From Streptomyces sp. NBC_00094 (lineage in GTDB: Bacteria; Actinomycetota; Actinomycetes; Streptomycetales; Streptomycetaceae), in NCBI RefSeq assembly GCF_026343125.1, contig NZ_JAPEMB010000001.1, positions 7,693,501 through 7,757,500 of the forward strand: DNA of 64,000 nt. The letters are read 5' to 3'. Below, piece by piece: positions 42,269 through 50,905 of this stretch. The notes beneath the pieces are model-generated. The model did not search any database and was not told the DNA's origin. It was given only the letters and a program-made list of their open reading frames with translations. How positions within the stretch are numbered: the first letter of the stretch is position 1; each line of letters starts with the position of its first letter. Position numbers and translations under genes: made by a program.

Positions 42269-43224
42269 GCTTCCTGAGGTTCGCCGTACGCCGGGTGGCG
42301 GAGATGGCGGCCACCCTGCTCGCCGCGTCGTTCGTCGTCTTCGGCGCCATGTACCTGGCGCCGGGCAACCCGGCCAGCTTCCTGCTCTCCGGACGCTCCG
42401 CCTCGCCGGAGGCCCTCGCCGCGATCAACGCCCAGTACCACCTGGACGACCCCTTCCTCGTCCGGTACCTGCGCTGGCTCGGCGACGTCGTGCAAGGGGA
42501 CTTCGGGCGCTCCATCACGTACCGCACCGACGTCTCCCGGCTCCTCGCCGACCGTCTTCCCACCACACTGCTGCTCGTCGTGATGGCGCTGGTCGTGGTC
42601 GCGGTGATCGGCCTGGTCCTGGGCTGGATCGCCGCCGTGCGCGGCGGCGGCACCGACTCCGCCGTCCTGGTCGGGACCACGTTCGCCGTCGGCACCCCGT
42701 CGTTCGTCGCGGCCGTCCTGCTCCAGGGACTCTTCGCCGTCAACCTCGGCTGGTTCCCCAGCAGCGGATCCGGCGACGGCTTCCTCGACAAGGTCTGGCA
42801 TCTGACCCTGCCGGCGATCGCCCTCGCGCTCTATCTGATCGGCATGCTCGCCCGCGTCACCCGCTCCGCCATGCTCGACGCGCTCGACAGCGAGCACGTC
42901 GTGGTCGCCCGCAGCCGGGGCGTCCCCGAGAGCCAGGTCATCCGCCGCCATGTGTTCCGCAACTCGCTCGGCACCGTCCTCACGACCGGCGGACTGATCG
43001 TCTCGACCCTGCTCGTCTGCACGATCCTCGTCGAGACCGCCTTCAGCATCGGTGGCGTAGGCCAGCTCCTGGAACTGTCCACCACGACCAAGGACTTCCC
43101 GACCGTCCAGGCCATCTCCCTCATCATCGTGGCCCTGTTCATGGCGGTGAACCTGATCGTCGACCTGGTGCTGCCCCTGGTCGACCCCCGGATCACCCTC
43201 GGAACGAGGAGCACCTCCGCATGA
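42265..43224 (+). CDS. Dpp/Nik-type ABC permease, DppB-like
   Basis: The 319-residue permease starts at GTG 42265 overlapping the binding-protein stop (GTGA). It has the DppB-type N-terminal helix (RVAEMAATLLAASFVVFGAM), PGNPASFLL, and the EAA loop region VARSRGVPESQVIRRHVFRN. About six helices. It forms the membrane pore with the next gene, which it overlaps by 4 bp. Confidence 0.9.
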   Translation: MSFLRFAVRRVAEMAATLLAASFVVFGAMYLAPGNPASFLLSGRSASPEALAAINAQYHLDDPFLVRYLRWLGDVVQGDFGRSITYRTDVSRLLADRLPTTLLLVVMALVVVAVIGLVLGWIAAVRGGGTDSAVLVGTTFAVGTPSFVAAVLLQGLFAVNLGWFPSSGSGDGFLDKVWHLTLPAIALALYLIGMLARVTRSAMLDALDSEHVVVARSRGVPESQVIRRHVFRNSLGTVLTTGGLIVSTLLVCTILVETAFSIGGVGQLLELSTTTKDFPTVQAISLIIVALFMAVNLIVDLVLPLVDPRITLGTRSTSA

Positions 43225-44075
43225 CCGCCGTCCTCACCCGCCGGCCCGGCCTCTCCAAGGTCCGCACGGCCCGGTCCCCGCTCTATCCGGTCTGCCTCGG
43301 CTTCGTCGCCCTCGTCACGGCCGCCGCTCTCCTCGCGCCGTGGCTGGTGCCGTACGACCCCAACGCGGTCGACCTCGGCAACGCACTGGCCGCTCCTTCC
43401 GCCGAGCACCCGCTCGGTGTGGACGCCGCCGGCCGGGACACCCTCTCCCGACTGCTCCTCGGCGCCCGCACCTCGCTCCTCGGGCCCCTCGGGGTCGTGG
43501 TCTTCTCCACCCTCGCCGGAGTCGCGATCGGCATGGCCGCGGGCTGGCGGGGCGGCTGGCTCGACTCCGTCCTCTCCCGCTCCACCGAACTCGTCTTCGC
43601 GTTCCCCGGCATGCTGCTGGCGATCCTGATCATCTCGATCCACGGCGAAGGCATGCTCGCCCCCGTCGTCGCCCTCTCCGTCGCCTACCTGCCGTACGTC
43701 AGCCGGCTGACCCGCTCCCTGGTGCTGGCCGAACGCGAGCGCCCCTACGTCAGCGCCTACCAGGTGCAGGGCCACTCGGCGCTCCAGATCTGCCTGCGCC
43801 ACGTCCTGCCCAACATCGCCCCCGTCGTCCTCGCCCAGTCCACCATCAACTTCGGCTACGCCCTCATGGACCTCGCCGGCCTCTCCTTCCTCGGCCTGGG
43901 CGTGCCCGCGCTCACCCCGGACTGGGGCCGCATGGTCTTCGACGGCCAGACCGCCATCCAGCACGGCTACCCGCTGTCCGCGATCCTGCCCTGCGTGTTC
44001 ATCGTGCTGACGGTCGTCGCGTTCAACGTGGTCGGAGAGCGCTGGGCCGACCGCGTCGCCAGGAGATCCCCATGA
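43221..44075 (+). CDS. Dpp/Nik-type ABC permease, DppC-like
   Basis: The 284-residue permease has the DppC pattern: an N-terminal helix, HPLGVDAAGRDTLSRLLLGARTS, and the EAA region SAYQVQGHSALQICLRHVLPN, ending with DWGRMVFDGQTAIQHGYPLS. ATGA overlap with the upstream permease and with the following ATPase shows tight coupling. Confidence 0.9.
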   Translation: MTAVLTRRPGLSKVRTARSPLYPVCLGFVALVTAAALLAPWLVPYDPNAVDLGNALAAPSAEHPLGVDAAGRDTLSRLLLGARTSLLGPLGVVVFSTLAGVAIGMAAGWRGGWLDSVLSRSTELVFAFPGMLLAILIISIHGEGMLAPVVALSVAYLPYVSRLTRSLVLAERERPYVSAYQVQGHSALQICLRHVLPNIAPVVLAQSTINFGYALMDLAGLSFLGLGVPALTPDWGRMVFDGQTAIQHGYPLSAILPCVFIVLTVVAFNVVGERWADRVARRSP

Positions 44076-45070
44076 GAACGCTGCCCCCACCGACACCCAC
44101 GCTCGACATCCAAGGGCTTCGGATCACCCTGCCCGGCAGCGCCCGCCCCGTACTCGACGGCGTCGACCTCCATGTCTCCGCCGGCGAGACCGTCGCGCTC
44201 GTCGGGGAGTCCGGCTCCGGGAAGACCCTGACCTCACGCAGTGCCCTCGGGCTGCTGCCGCCCGGCGCCGAGGTCGAGGGCGCCGTCCGCGTGAACGGCC
44301 AGGACGTGCTCACGATGAACGGCGACCAGCTGCGCGCCCTGCGCACCGGCACGGTGTCCATGATCTTCCAGGACCCGCGCGCCGCCCTCAACCCGCTGCG
44401 CCGCATCGGCGACTTCCTCACCGAGAGCGTGACCCTCACCGGGAGCATGAGCCGGACGGACGCCACCGCGCGCGCCACCGAACTCCTTCAGGCGGTGGGT
44501 CTCGACGACTCCGCCCTGCGCAAGTACCCCGGCCAGGTCTCCGGTGGCATGCTCCAGCGCGTCATGATCGCGGCCGCGCTGATGGGGGACCCCGCCCTCG
44601 TACTGGCCGACGAACCGACCACCGCGCTCGACGTCACCACCCAGGCCGAGGTCATCGCCCTCCTGGCGCAGCTCCGCCAACGCTTCGGCACCGGCCTGCT
44701 CTTCGTCACCCACGACCTGGAACTCGCCTCCGCCATCAGCGACCGCGTCTACGTCATGTACGCCGGACGGATCGCGGAAAGCGGCCCCGCCGAAGCCCTC
44801 TTCGCCGGGCCCCGGCATCCCTACACCTCGGCACTGCTCGCCTCCACCCCCCGGCTGGACGCCCCGCTGGGCAGGCTCGCCGCCATCGACGGCCAGCCCC
44901 CCGACCTGCGACAGGAACTCGCCGGCTGCCCGTTCGCCGCCCGCTGCCATCTGGCCACGGAGATCTGCGACCACCAGGCTCCCGCACCGCTGCCCGTGCC
45001 CGGGCGGCCGAACCACTCGGCGGCCTGCCACCACAGCGACCGTCTCGAAGGGAGCTCCGTCGATGCCTGA
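44072..45070 (+). CDS. Dpp-type ABC ATPase, DppD-like
   Basis: The 332-residue ATPase has Walker A GESGSGKT, signature VSGGMLQRV, Walker B LVLADEP and switch THDLE, plus the C-terminal oligopeptide-transporter extension with HPYTSALL and a Cys cluster (GCPFAARCHLATEICDH) typical of DppD/OppD proteins. ATG 44072 overlaps the permease stop; it overlaps the next ATPase gene by 8 bp. Confidence 0.9.
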   Translation: MRTLPPPTPTLDIQGLRITLPGSARPVLDGVDLHVSAGETVALVGESGSGKTLTSRSALGLLPPGAEVEGAVRVNGQDVLTMNGDQLRALRTGTVSMIFQDPRAALNPLRRIGDFLTESVTLTGSMSRTDATARATELLQAVGLDDSALRKYPGQVSGGMLQRVMIAAALMGDPALVLADEPTTALDVTTQAEVIALLAQLRQRFGTGLLFVTHDLELASAISDRVYVMYAGRIAESGPAEALFAGPRHPYTSALLASTPRLDAPLGRLAAIDGQPPDLRQELAGCPFAARCHLATEICDHQAPAPLPVPGRPNHSAACHHSDRLEGSSVDA

Positions 45071-45860
45071 GACCGTCCTGGAGGCCGTCGGCCTCCGACG
45101 CGGATTCGGTGGCGTCCGCGCCGTCGACGACGTCTCGTTCATCCTGTCCGAGGGCGGCGCACTGGGCATCGTCGGCGGATCCGGTTCGGGCAAGACCACC
45201 ACCGCCCGCATCATCGTCGGCCTGGAGCGGGCCGACGAGGGAGAGGTACGGGTGCGCGGCCGGGTCCGGCCCGTCCGTGTCCGCGGCAGGGCGCAACGGC
45301 TCGCCCGAGCCCGCGAGGTCCAGATGGTCTTCCAGGACCCCTATCTGTCCCTCGACCCCAGGACCAGCGTCGAACAGGTGCTGCGCGAAACCCTGCGCCT
45401 GCACTTCCCCGACACCGACCACGACCGACGGATCGGCGAACTCCTCGACCAGGTCGGCCTGGGAACCCGCGCCGCCGACGCGCGTCCGCGACAGCTCTCC
45501 GGCGGCCAGCGCCAGCGCGTCGCCATCGCCCGCGCCCTCGCCGTCGAACCGGCCGTACTCGTCCTCGACGAGGCGGTCGCCGCACTCGACGTCTCCGTAC
45601 AGGCGCAGATCCTCAACCTCCTCGCCGACATCCGCGAGGAGACCCGGATCGGCTACCTCTTCATCACCCACGACCTCGGCGTGGTCCGGTGCGTCACCGA
45701 CGACGTCATCGTCATGCGCCAGGGCCGCGTCGTCGAGGCCGGCCCCACAGCCGAGGTGCTCGCGGCGCCCCAGGACCCCTACACGCGGCTGCTGCTGGAC
45801 TCCGTGCCCCGGCCCGGCTGGGACCCCGAAGCGATCGCCGCCGCCCGCAGGGCGCTCTGA
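45063..45860 (+). CDS. Dpp-type ABC ATPase, DppF-like
   Basis: The 265-residue ATPase has Walker A GGSGSGKTT, signature LSGGQRQRVAIARAL, Walker B VLVLDEA (Ala in place of the usual Pro) and switch THDLG. It is shorter than DppD and lacks the Cys-rich extension, though DPYTRLLLDSVP remains. It completes the importer begun at 40607. Confidence 0.9.
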   Translation: MPETVLEAVGLRRGFGGVRAVDDVSFILSEGGALGIVGGSGSGKTTTARIIVGLERADEGEVRVRGRVRPVRVRGRAQRLARAREVQMVFQDPYLSLDPRTSVEQVLRETLRLHFPDTDHDRRIGELLDQVGLGTRAADARPRQLSGGQRQRVAIARALAVEPAVLVLDEAVAALDVSVQAQILNLLADIREETRIGYLFITHDLGVVRCVTDDVIVMRQGRVVEAGPTAEVLAAPQDPYTRLLLDSVPRPGWDPEAIAAARRAL

Positions 45861-45911
45861 CCGCACCACACCGACGAAACCCCCACCGTCGTCTGACACA
45901 GGAGATCACCC

Positions 45912-47054
45912 ATGAACGACTCCGTCGCCGGCCGTCACGCGCGCCGAGGACTGAGCAGGCGTCACTTCCTCGTGGCCGCCGGCCTGACCGCCGCCGCCGG
46001 CACCGCACTCGCGACGACAAGCCAGGGCAGCGCCAAGGCCGCCCGTGGCGCCTTCAGGGTCCCGGTCGAGGACGTCCGCCACACCCGTACGTGGATGGCG
46101 TGGCCGGACAGCACCGCGATCTGGCGCGGGAAACTGGGCGGCGTCCAGGCGGACATCGCCCTCATCGCCCGGACCATCGCGAAGTACGAGCCCGTCGTCC
46201 TGTGCGCGAACCCCGGCAGCGCCGCCAAGGCCCGCTCGATGTGCGGCCCCACGGTCACCGTCATCAGCGCCATCCCCGTCGACGACTGCTGGATGCGCGA
46301 CACCGGACCCGTCTTCCGTACCGACGGCCATGGCGGCCTCGACACGGTGGGCCTCAACTTCAACGGCTGGGGTGACAAGCAGACCCACGCCAAGGACGGC
46401 CTCGTCGCCGAGCGGATCGCCGCCCATGTGGGCGTACCGTTCACCTACGCCGACCTCGTCGGCGAGGGCGGCGCCATCGAGCAGGACGGCGCCGGCACCC
46501 TGATGGCCACCCGCAGCAGCCTGGTGAACCGCAACCGCAACCCCGGGATGTCGGAGCGTCAGCTGGAGCGGGCGATGTGCGACGCGTACGGCGCGTCCAA
46601 GGTCATCTGGTTCGACGGCGTGTACGGGCAGGACATCACGGACGACCACGTCGACGCGACCTCCCGCTTCCTCGCCCACGGCGAGGCCCTCGTGCAGATG
46701 CCTCTCGCGTCGGACAACGACGCCTACGCCCGCGACGCCCGCCGGCAGTACAGCGCCCTGTCCGCCTCCACGACCGCCACCGGCCGCCCGATGGACACGA
46801 TGCGCCTCCAGGGCCCGGACTACAACAAGATCCGCTCCACCGACCAGGGCTTCCTCGCCTCCTACGCCAACTTCTACCTGTGCAACGACGCCGTCATCAG
46901 CGCCCAGTTCGGCGACCGGAGGGCGGACGAGGCCGCCAGGGCGACCCTGGCCCGCCTCTACCCCGACCGTTACATCGAGCAGCTCGACATCGACCGCCTG
47001 GGCACGGGCGGCGGCGGCATCCACTGCGTCACCCAGCAGCAGCCCGTCGCGTAA
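45912..47054 (+). CDS. Agmatine deiminase family protein, Tat-exported (AgD4)
   Basis: The 380-residue enzyme has a clear twin-arginine signal (LSRRHFLVAAGLTAAAGTAL). Active-site segments are DCWMRDTGPVFRT, LVGEGGAIEQDGAGTLMATR, ITDDHVDATSRF and GGGGIHCVTQQQP. AGGAG precedes ATG 45912. It is the last gene of the operon that starts at AgD3, 51 bp after the ATPase. It resembles AgD5 in the DCWMRDTGP segment more than the other paralogues, suggesting a local duplication. Confidence 0.9.
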   Translation: MNDSVAGRHARRGLSRRHFLVAAGLTAAAGTALATTSQGSAKAARGAFRVPVEDVRHTRTWMAWPDSTAIWRGKLGGVQADIALIARTIAKYEPVVLCANPGSAAKARSMCGPTVTVISAIPVDDCWMRDTGPVFRTDGHGGLDTVGLNFNGWGDKQTHAKDGLVAERIAAHVGVPFTYADLVGEGGAIEQDGAGTLMATRSSLVNRNRNPGMSERQLERAMCDAYGASKVIWFDGVYGQDITDDHVDATSRFLAHGEALVQMPLASDNDAYARDARRQYSALSASTTATGRPMDTMRLQGPDYNKIRSTDQGFLASYANFYLCNDAVISAQFGDRRADEAARATLARLYPDRYIEQLDIDRLGTGGGGIHCVTQQQPVA

Positions 47055-47123
47055 CCGGAACGCCGAGGGCACCCCGGGTCGGGCGGGGTCGCGGAGTTTC
47101 GAGCGGGGAGCCGTCCGCGCCCC

Positions 47124-47180
47124 TTACTGAAAATTCCGTCGATCCCTCCTGCTCGGACCATTGACTGAAATTTGAGTCAG
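47124..47180. promoter_or_regulatory. Tandem TetR-type operators, boxes F and G
   Basis: Box G (47161-47180) is TTGACTGAAATTTGAGTCAG. Box F (47124-47142, TTACTGAAAATTCCGTCGA) is a weaker copy 20 bp before it. Both precede the NCS1 permease start at 47265 and probably govern the permease-AgD5 unit. Confidence 0.6.
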
Positions 47181-47264
47181 TCTCTACGGTGAGCGCACCC
47201 GTACGGCGCCGCAGGGTCATGCACGCCGTACGGACTCATGGACACACCCTGGACAGGAGCCCAC

Positions 47265-48716
47265 ATGGGGCCAGTTGCCTCACACCCGCACGACTCCGCA
47301 CCTCTCGCGGGCATCGAACAGCACTCGATCGACTGGGTGCCCCTCTCCGAACGGCATGGCAAACCCTCGAACGTCGGGGCCATCTGGTTCGTGGGCAGCC
47401 TCAATCTCACCGGTCTCGCGACCGGCGTCGTGACCCTGTCCATGGGAGCCTCGCTCGTGTGGACGGTGATCGCCACCGTCCTCGGATCGCTCTTCGGCAC
47501 GTTCTTCATGGCGTTCCACTCGGCCCAGGGCCCCCAGTTGGGACTTCCCCAACTCGTGCAGTCGAGGGCGCAGTTCGGCTACCTGGGCGCCGCGCTCACG
47601 GTGTGGGTGTTCGCCTTGGTCAACTACATCGGCTTCAACACCTCCGACGCGCTGTTGTCCGGCCAGGCCATGAACCTGCTCACCGGGATCCCCAACGGGC
47701 TCGGATACGTGCTGGCCGCCGCGGTCGCGACGGTGATCGCCCTGTTCGGGTACGAGTGGATCCACCGGCTGAACAGGTGGCTCACCTGGCCCTTCGTCGT
47801 GGTCACCGCGGCCGTCACCGGATCCGCCCTGTTCGGGGGAGGGCTGCCGGAAGGCGTCTGGGACGCCGGCCCGTTCGACCTCGCGCCGTTCATGCTCGTG
47901 TTCGTCTTCGTCGCCGGCTTCCAGCTGGGCTGGGCACCGTACGTCTCGGACTACTCGCGCTACCTCAGACCCGACGTCCCCGTACGCAGCACCTTCTGGT
48001 GGACGTACCTGCCCAGTGCGATCTCCGGGATCTGGGTGTTCCTCCTCGGCGCCGTGGTCTCGGCCGGTGCCCCCGAGGGCACCGATCCGGTCACCGCCCT
48101 GAAGCTGTCGGCCGACCGGCTGTTCGACGGGTTCGGCACGATCGCGGTCGTCGTCCTGCTGGTCGGACTGCTCTCCATCATGGCGATCAACCAGTACGGC
48201 GGCAGCCTCACCATGATCTCGATCATGGACTCGTTCCGGCCGGTCAAGCCGACGCGGACCATCCGCGTCGCGACGATCGGGATCATGCTCGTGGCCGTCG
48301 GGACGGTCTCCACCGTCGTCGGCATCGACCAGTTCAACTGGTTCTTCGCCAACGTGGTCGTGGTGCTCACGTACCTGTTCATCCCGTGGACGGCCATCAA
48401 CCTGGTCGACTTCTTCTTCGTCCGGCGCGGCCAGTACGTCGTCAAGGAGATCTTCAACCCGCACGGCATATACGGCCGTTGGGGCTGGAGAGGCAACCTC
48501 GCCTACGCCATCGGCCTGGCCTGCATGGCGCCGTTCATGGTCATCACCGGCCTCTTCGTCGGTCCCGTCGCCCAGCTTCTCGGCGGCGTGGACTGCTCGC
48601 TCTTCGTCGGCCTGCCCGTGGCCGGCGTCCTCTACTGGGCGTTCGCCCGAAGCCTCGATCTGGCGACCGAACGCCGGATGGTCCAGGAGGAGGGGCTGCT
48701 GGAACGACTCCACTGA
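47265..48716 (+). CDS. NCS1-family permease (cytosine/purine/allantoin type)
   Basis: The 483-residue protein has about 12 helices and NCS1 features near the N-terminus (IDWVPLSERHGKPSNVGAIW) and in the core (ALVNYIGFNTSDA, GWAPYVSDYSRYLRPD, INQYGGSLTMISIMDSF). NCS1 carriers take up cytosine, purines, hydantoins, allantoin or other small heterocycles with cations. ATG 47265 has AGGAG at the proper distance. It is preceded by boxes F/G and followed by AgD5, so it may import a ureido or guanidino-type compound used by the cluster. The substrate is not certain. Confidence 0.88.
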   Translation: MGPVASHPHDSAPLAGIEQHSIDWVPLSERHGKPSNVGAIWFVGSLNLTGLATGVVTLSMGASLVWTVIATVLGSLFGTFFMAFHSAQGPQLGLPQLVQSRAQFGYLGAALTVWVFALVNYIGFNTSDALLSGQAMNLLTGIPNGLGYVLAAAVATVIALFGYEWIHRLNRWLTWPFVVVTAAVTGSALFGGGLPEGVWDAGPFDLAPFMLVFVFVAGFQLGWAPYVSDYSRYLRPDVPVRSTFWWTYLPSAISGIWVFLLGAVVSAGAPEGTDPVTALKLSADRLFDGFGTIAVVVLLVGLLSIMAINQYGGSLTMISIMDSFRPVKPTRTIRVATIGIMLVAVGTVSTVVGIDQFNWFFANVVVVLTYLFIPWTAINLVDFFFVRRGQYVVKEIFNPHGIYGRWGWRGNLAYAIGLACMAPFMVITGLFVGPVAQLLGGVDCSLFVGLPVAGVLYWAFARSLDLATERRMVQEEGLLERLH

Positions 48717-48764
48717 GCCACCCCATGCCCGCACGGAACGAACCTTTGAGAGAAGGAGCACTAC

Positions 48765-49934
48765 GTGAAGACAGCACACGACGGCGGCACGCCCGGCATC
48801 AGCCGCAGAACCCTCCTGGCCCGGACCGGAGCGGTCGCGGCCGGACTCGCGGTCGGACCGGTACTCGGCGGCATCCAGCCGGCCCAGGCCGCGTCCTGGC
48901 ACGTGCCGGGGGAGGAGACGCTGCACAAGCGGACGTGGATGGCCTGGCCGTCCAGCTCCACGATCTGGGGCAGCCTGCTGTCCAAGATCCAGGCCGACAT
49001 CGCCAAGCTCGCCAAGGAGGTCGCCAAGTACGAGCCGGTGATCATGTGCGCTGACGGCTCGTCGGCCGCCTCGCAGGCCAGGACGGCGTGCGGGTCCACC
49101 GTCACGGTGATCAGTTCCATACCGGTGTCGGACTGCTGGATGCGGGACACCGGCCCGCTGTTCCGGGTGGACGGGGCCGGCGGCCTCGACTCCTTCGGGC
49201 TGAACTTCAACGCCTGGGGCGAGAACGCCACGACCTTCTACGGCCTGCCCTACTCCGCCTACTCCAAGGACCGCGTGCTCGCCGGCCGGGTCGCCGCCTA
49301 CACGGGCGTCACCTTCGCCAAGGCGTCCGTGGTCGGCGAGGGCGGCGGCATCGAGTACGACGGCGACGGCACGCTGATGGCGACCGAGAGCTGCTGGCTC
49401 AACAGCAACCGCAACCCCGGCAAGACGCGCAGCCAGGTCGAGGCCGAGCTGCTGGCACGGTTCGGCGCCACCAAGATGATCTGGCTGCCCGGCGTCACCG
49501 GGTGGGACGTCACCGACGGCCACATCGACGGAACCGCCCGCTACATCAAGCCCGGCGTGGTCATGGTGCAGCTGGCCGGTGCCGTGCGGCCGGACGTCTG
49601 GACCGACAACGCCCAGGCCATCCACGACGTCCTGGTGAACGCGACCGACGCCAAGGGCCGCCGCCTCCAGGTCCTCACCATCGAAGGACCCGACGTCCTG
49701 CCCCGTATCTCGGTCGGCAAGCGGGCTGACTTCCTCAGCTCCTACATGAACTGGACAGTGACCAACAACGCGGTGATCACCACCCAGTTCGGCGACACCG
49801 CCAAGGACGCGGCGGCCAAGACGGCGATCGCGGCCGCCTACGGCCGCCCCGTCGTCCAGCTCAACCTCGACAACCTCTACGGCAACGGCGGCGGTGGCGC
49901 CCACTGCGTCACCATGCAGGAGCCCAGCCGCTGA
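48765..49934 (+). CDS. Agmatine deiminase family protein, Tat-exported (AgD5)
   Basis: The 389-residue protein starts at GTG 48765 (AAGGAG upstream) with a twin-arginine signal (ISRRTLLARTGAVAAGLAVG) and an AQAA cleavage region. It shows DCWMRDTGPLFRV, VVGEGGGIEYDGDGTLMATE, VTDGHIDGTARY and GGGGAHCVTMQEP with the catalytic Cys. It follows the NCS1 permease by 48 bp and is the fifth and last paralogue of the region. Confidence 0.9.
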   Translation: MKTAHDGGTPGISRRTLLARTGAVAAGLAVGPVLGGIQPAQAASWHVPGEETLHKRTWMAWPSSSTIWGSLLSKIQADIAKLAKEVAKYEPVIMCADGSSAASQARTACGSTVTVISSIPVSDCWMRDTGPLFRVDGAGGLDSFGLNFNAWGENATTFYGLPYSAYSKDRVLAGRVAAYTGVTFAKASVVGEGGGIEYDGDGTLMATESCWLNSNRNPGKTRSQVEAELLARFGATKMIWLPGVTGWDVTDGHIDGTARYIKPGVVMVQLAGAVRPDVWTDNAQAIHDVLVNATDAKGRRLQVLTIEGPDVLPRISVGKRADFLSSYMNWTVTNNAVITTQFGDTAKDAAAKTAIAAAYGRPVVQLNLDNLYGNGGGGAHCVTMQEPSR

Positions 49935-50013
49935 CCTGGCCGCTGACCCGACCACTGACCCGACCGGCCCGGATCACCGCCCGCACACATCCAGGGACGG
50001 GAGGGCAGGGGCG

Positions 50014-50835
50014 TTACCGCATGCGGTCCAGGACGGTGTGGCTGTCCCGGGGCATGTCCGCCGCGAGATAGCCCCCGTCGACGACGGTGTTGGTACCGGT
50101 GACGAAGCTGGAGGCGTCGGACGCGAGCCACAGTGCCGCACCGGTCAGCTCGGACGTGCTGCCGAAGCGGTTCAGCGGGATCTGCGCGCGGGCCGTGCGG
50201 GAGAGGCGCTCGTCGTTGACGTAGGCGGCGTTGACGGGAGTGTCGATCCAGCCGGGGGTAAGGGCGTTGACGCGGACGCCGTGCGGACCCCATTCGGCGG
50301 CCATGGACTGCGTGAGGCTCAGCAGGGCCGCCTTCGCCGCGGAGTAGGGGGCGAGCGCCGGCCAAGCCGCGACCCCGCAGACCGTACTGATGTTGATGAT
50401 CGAGCCGGACCCTCTCTCCACCATGGTGCGGCCGGCCCGCTGGGCGCAGCGGAACGCCGAGGTGAGATTCAGGTCCAGGACGCGCTCCCAGCCCTCCTCC
50501 CGGATGTCGAGAATCCGCGACTGGAAGATCGGCCCGCCCGCGTTGTTGACCAGGACGTCGAGGGGCCCGAGCTCTCGTTCCGCGGTGGCGAACGCCTCTT
50601 CGACCTGCGTGGGGGAGGTGACGTCGGCAGGAACGGACACGGCCCTTCGGCCCAGACCGCGTACACGTTTCGCCGTGTCCTCGAGTCCTTCGGCGGAGCG
50701 GGCGAGCAGGGAGACGTCGGCCCCCGCTGCGGCGAACCCCTCGGCCAGGGCGGCTCCGATGCCCTGTGAGGCTCCGGTGATCAGGATGTGGCGGCCGGAC
50801 AGGGAGAACATGCTCTCCGGAGTGGCGGCTGTCAT
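50014..50835 (-). CDS. SDR-family oxidoreductase
   Basis: The 273-residue protein has the classical short-chain dehydrogenase motifs: TGASQGIGAALAEGF (NAD(P) binding), DVLVNNAGG, the catalytic Ser in INISTVCG and YSAAKAAL (Tyr-x3-Lys). The C-terminal GTNTVVDGGYLA is typical. ATG 50835 is chosen with AAAGGTG upstream. It follows a flavoenzyme gene by about 70 bp on the same strand; the two may act on one substrate. The substrate is unknown. Confidence 0.88.
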   Translation of the reverse strand: MTAATPESMFSLSGRHILITGASQGIGAALAEGFAAAGADVSLLARSAEGLEDTAKRVRGLGRRAVSVPADVTSPTQVEEAFATAERELGPLDVLVNNAGGPIFQSRILDIREEGWERVLDLNLTSAFRCAQRAGRTMVERGSGSIINISTVCGVAAWPALAPYSAAKAALLSLTQSMAAEWGPHGVRVNALTPGWIDTPVNAAYVNDERLSRTARAQIPLNRFGSTSELTGAALWLASDASSFVTGTNTVVDGGYLAADMPRDSHTVLDRMR

Positions 50836-50905
50836 GGTGACACCTTTCGTCGCGATCGAGGGCGGCCGAGCGGCGGCCGCAGGAGCCCGACATGCGTATC
50901 CGTGG

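Noticed and set aside
47280..49955. Minus-strand open frame of 891 codons
   Set aside because: Antisense to the NCS1 permease and AgD5, which have full motifs and ribosome-binding sites. The antisense product shows only biased composition.
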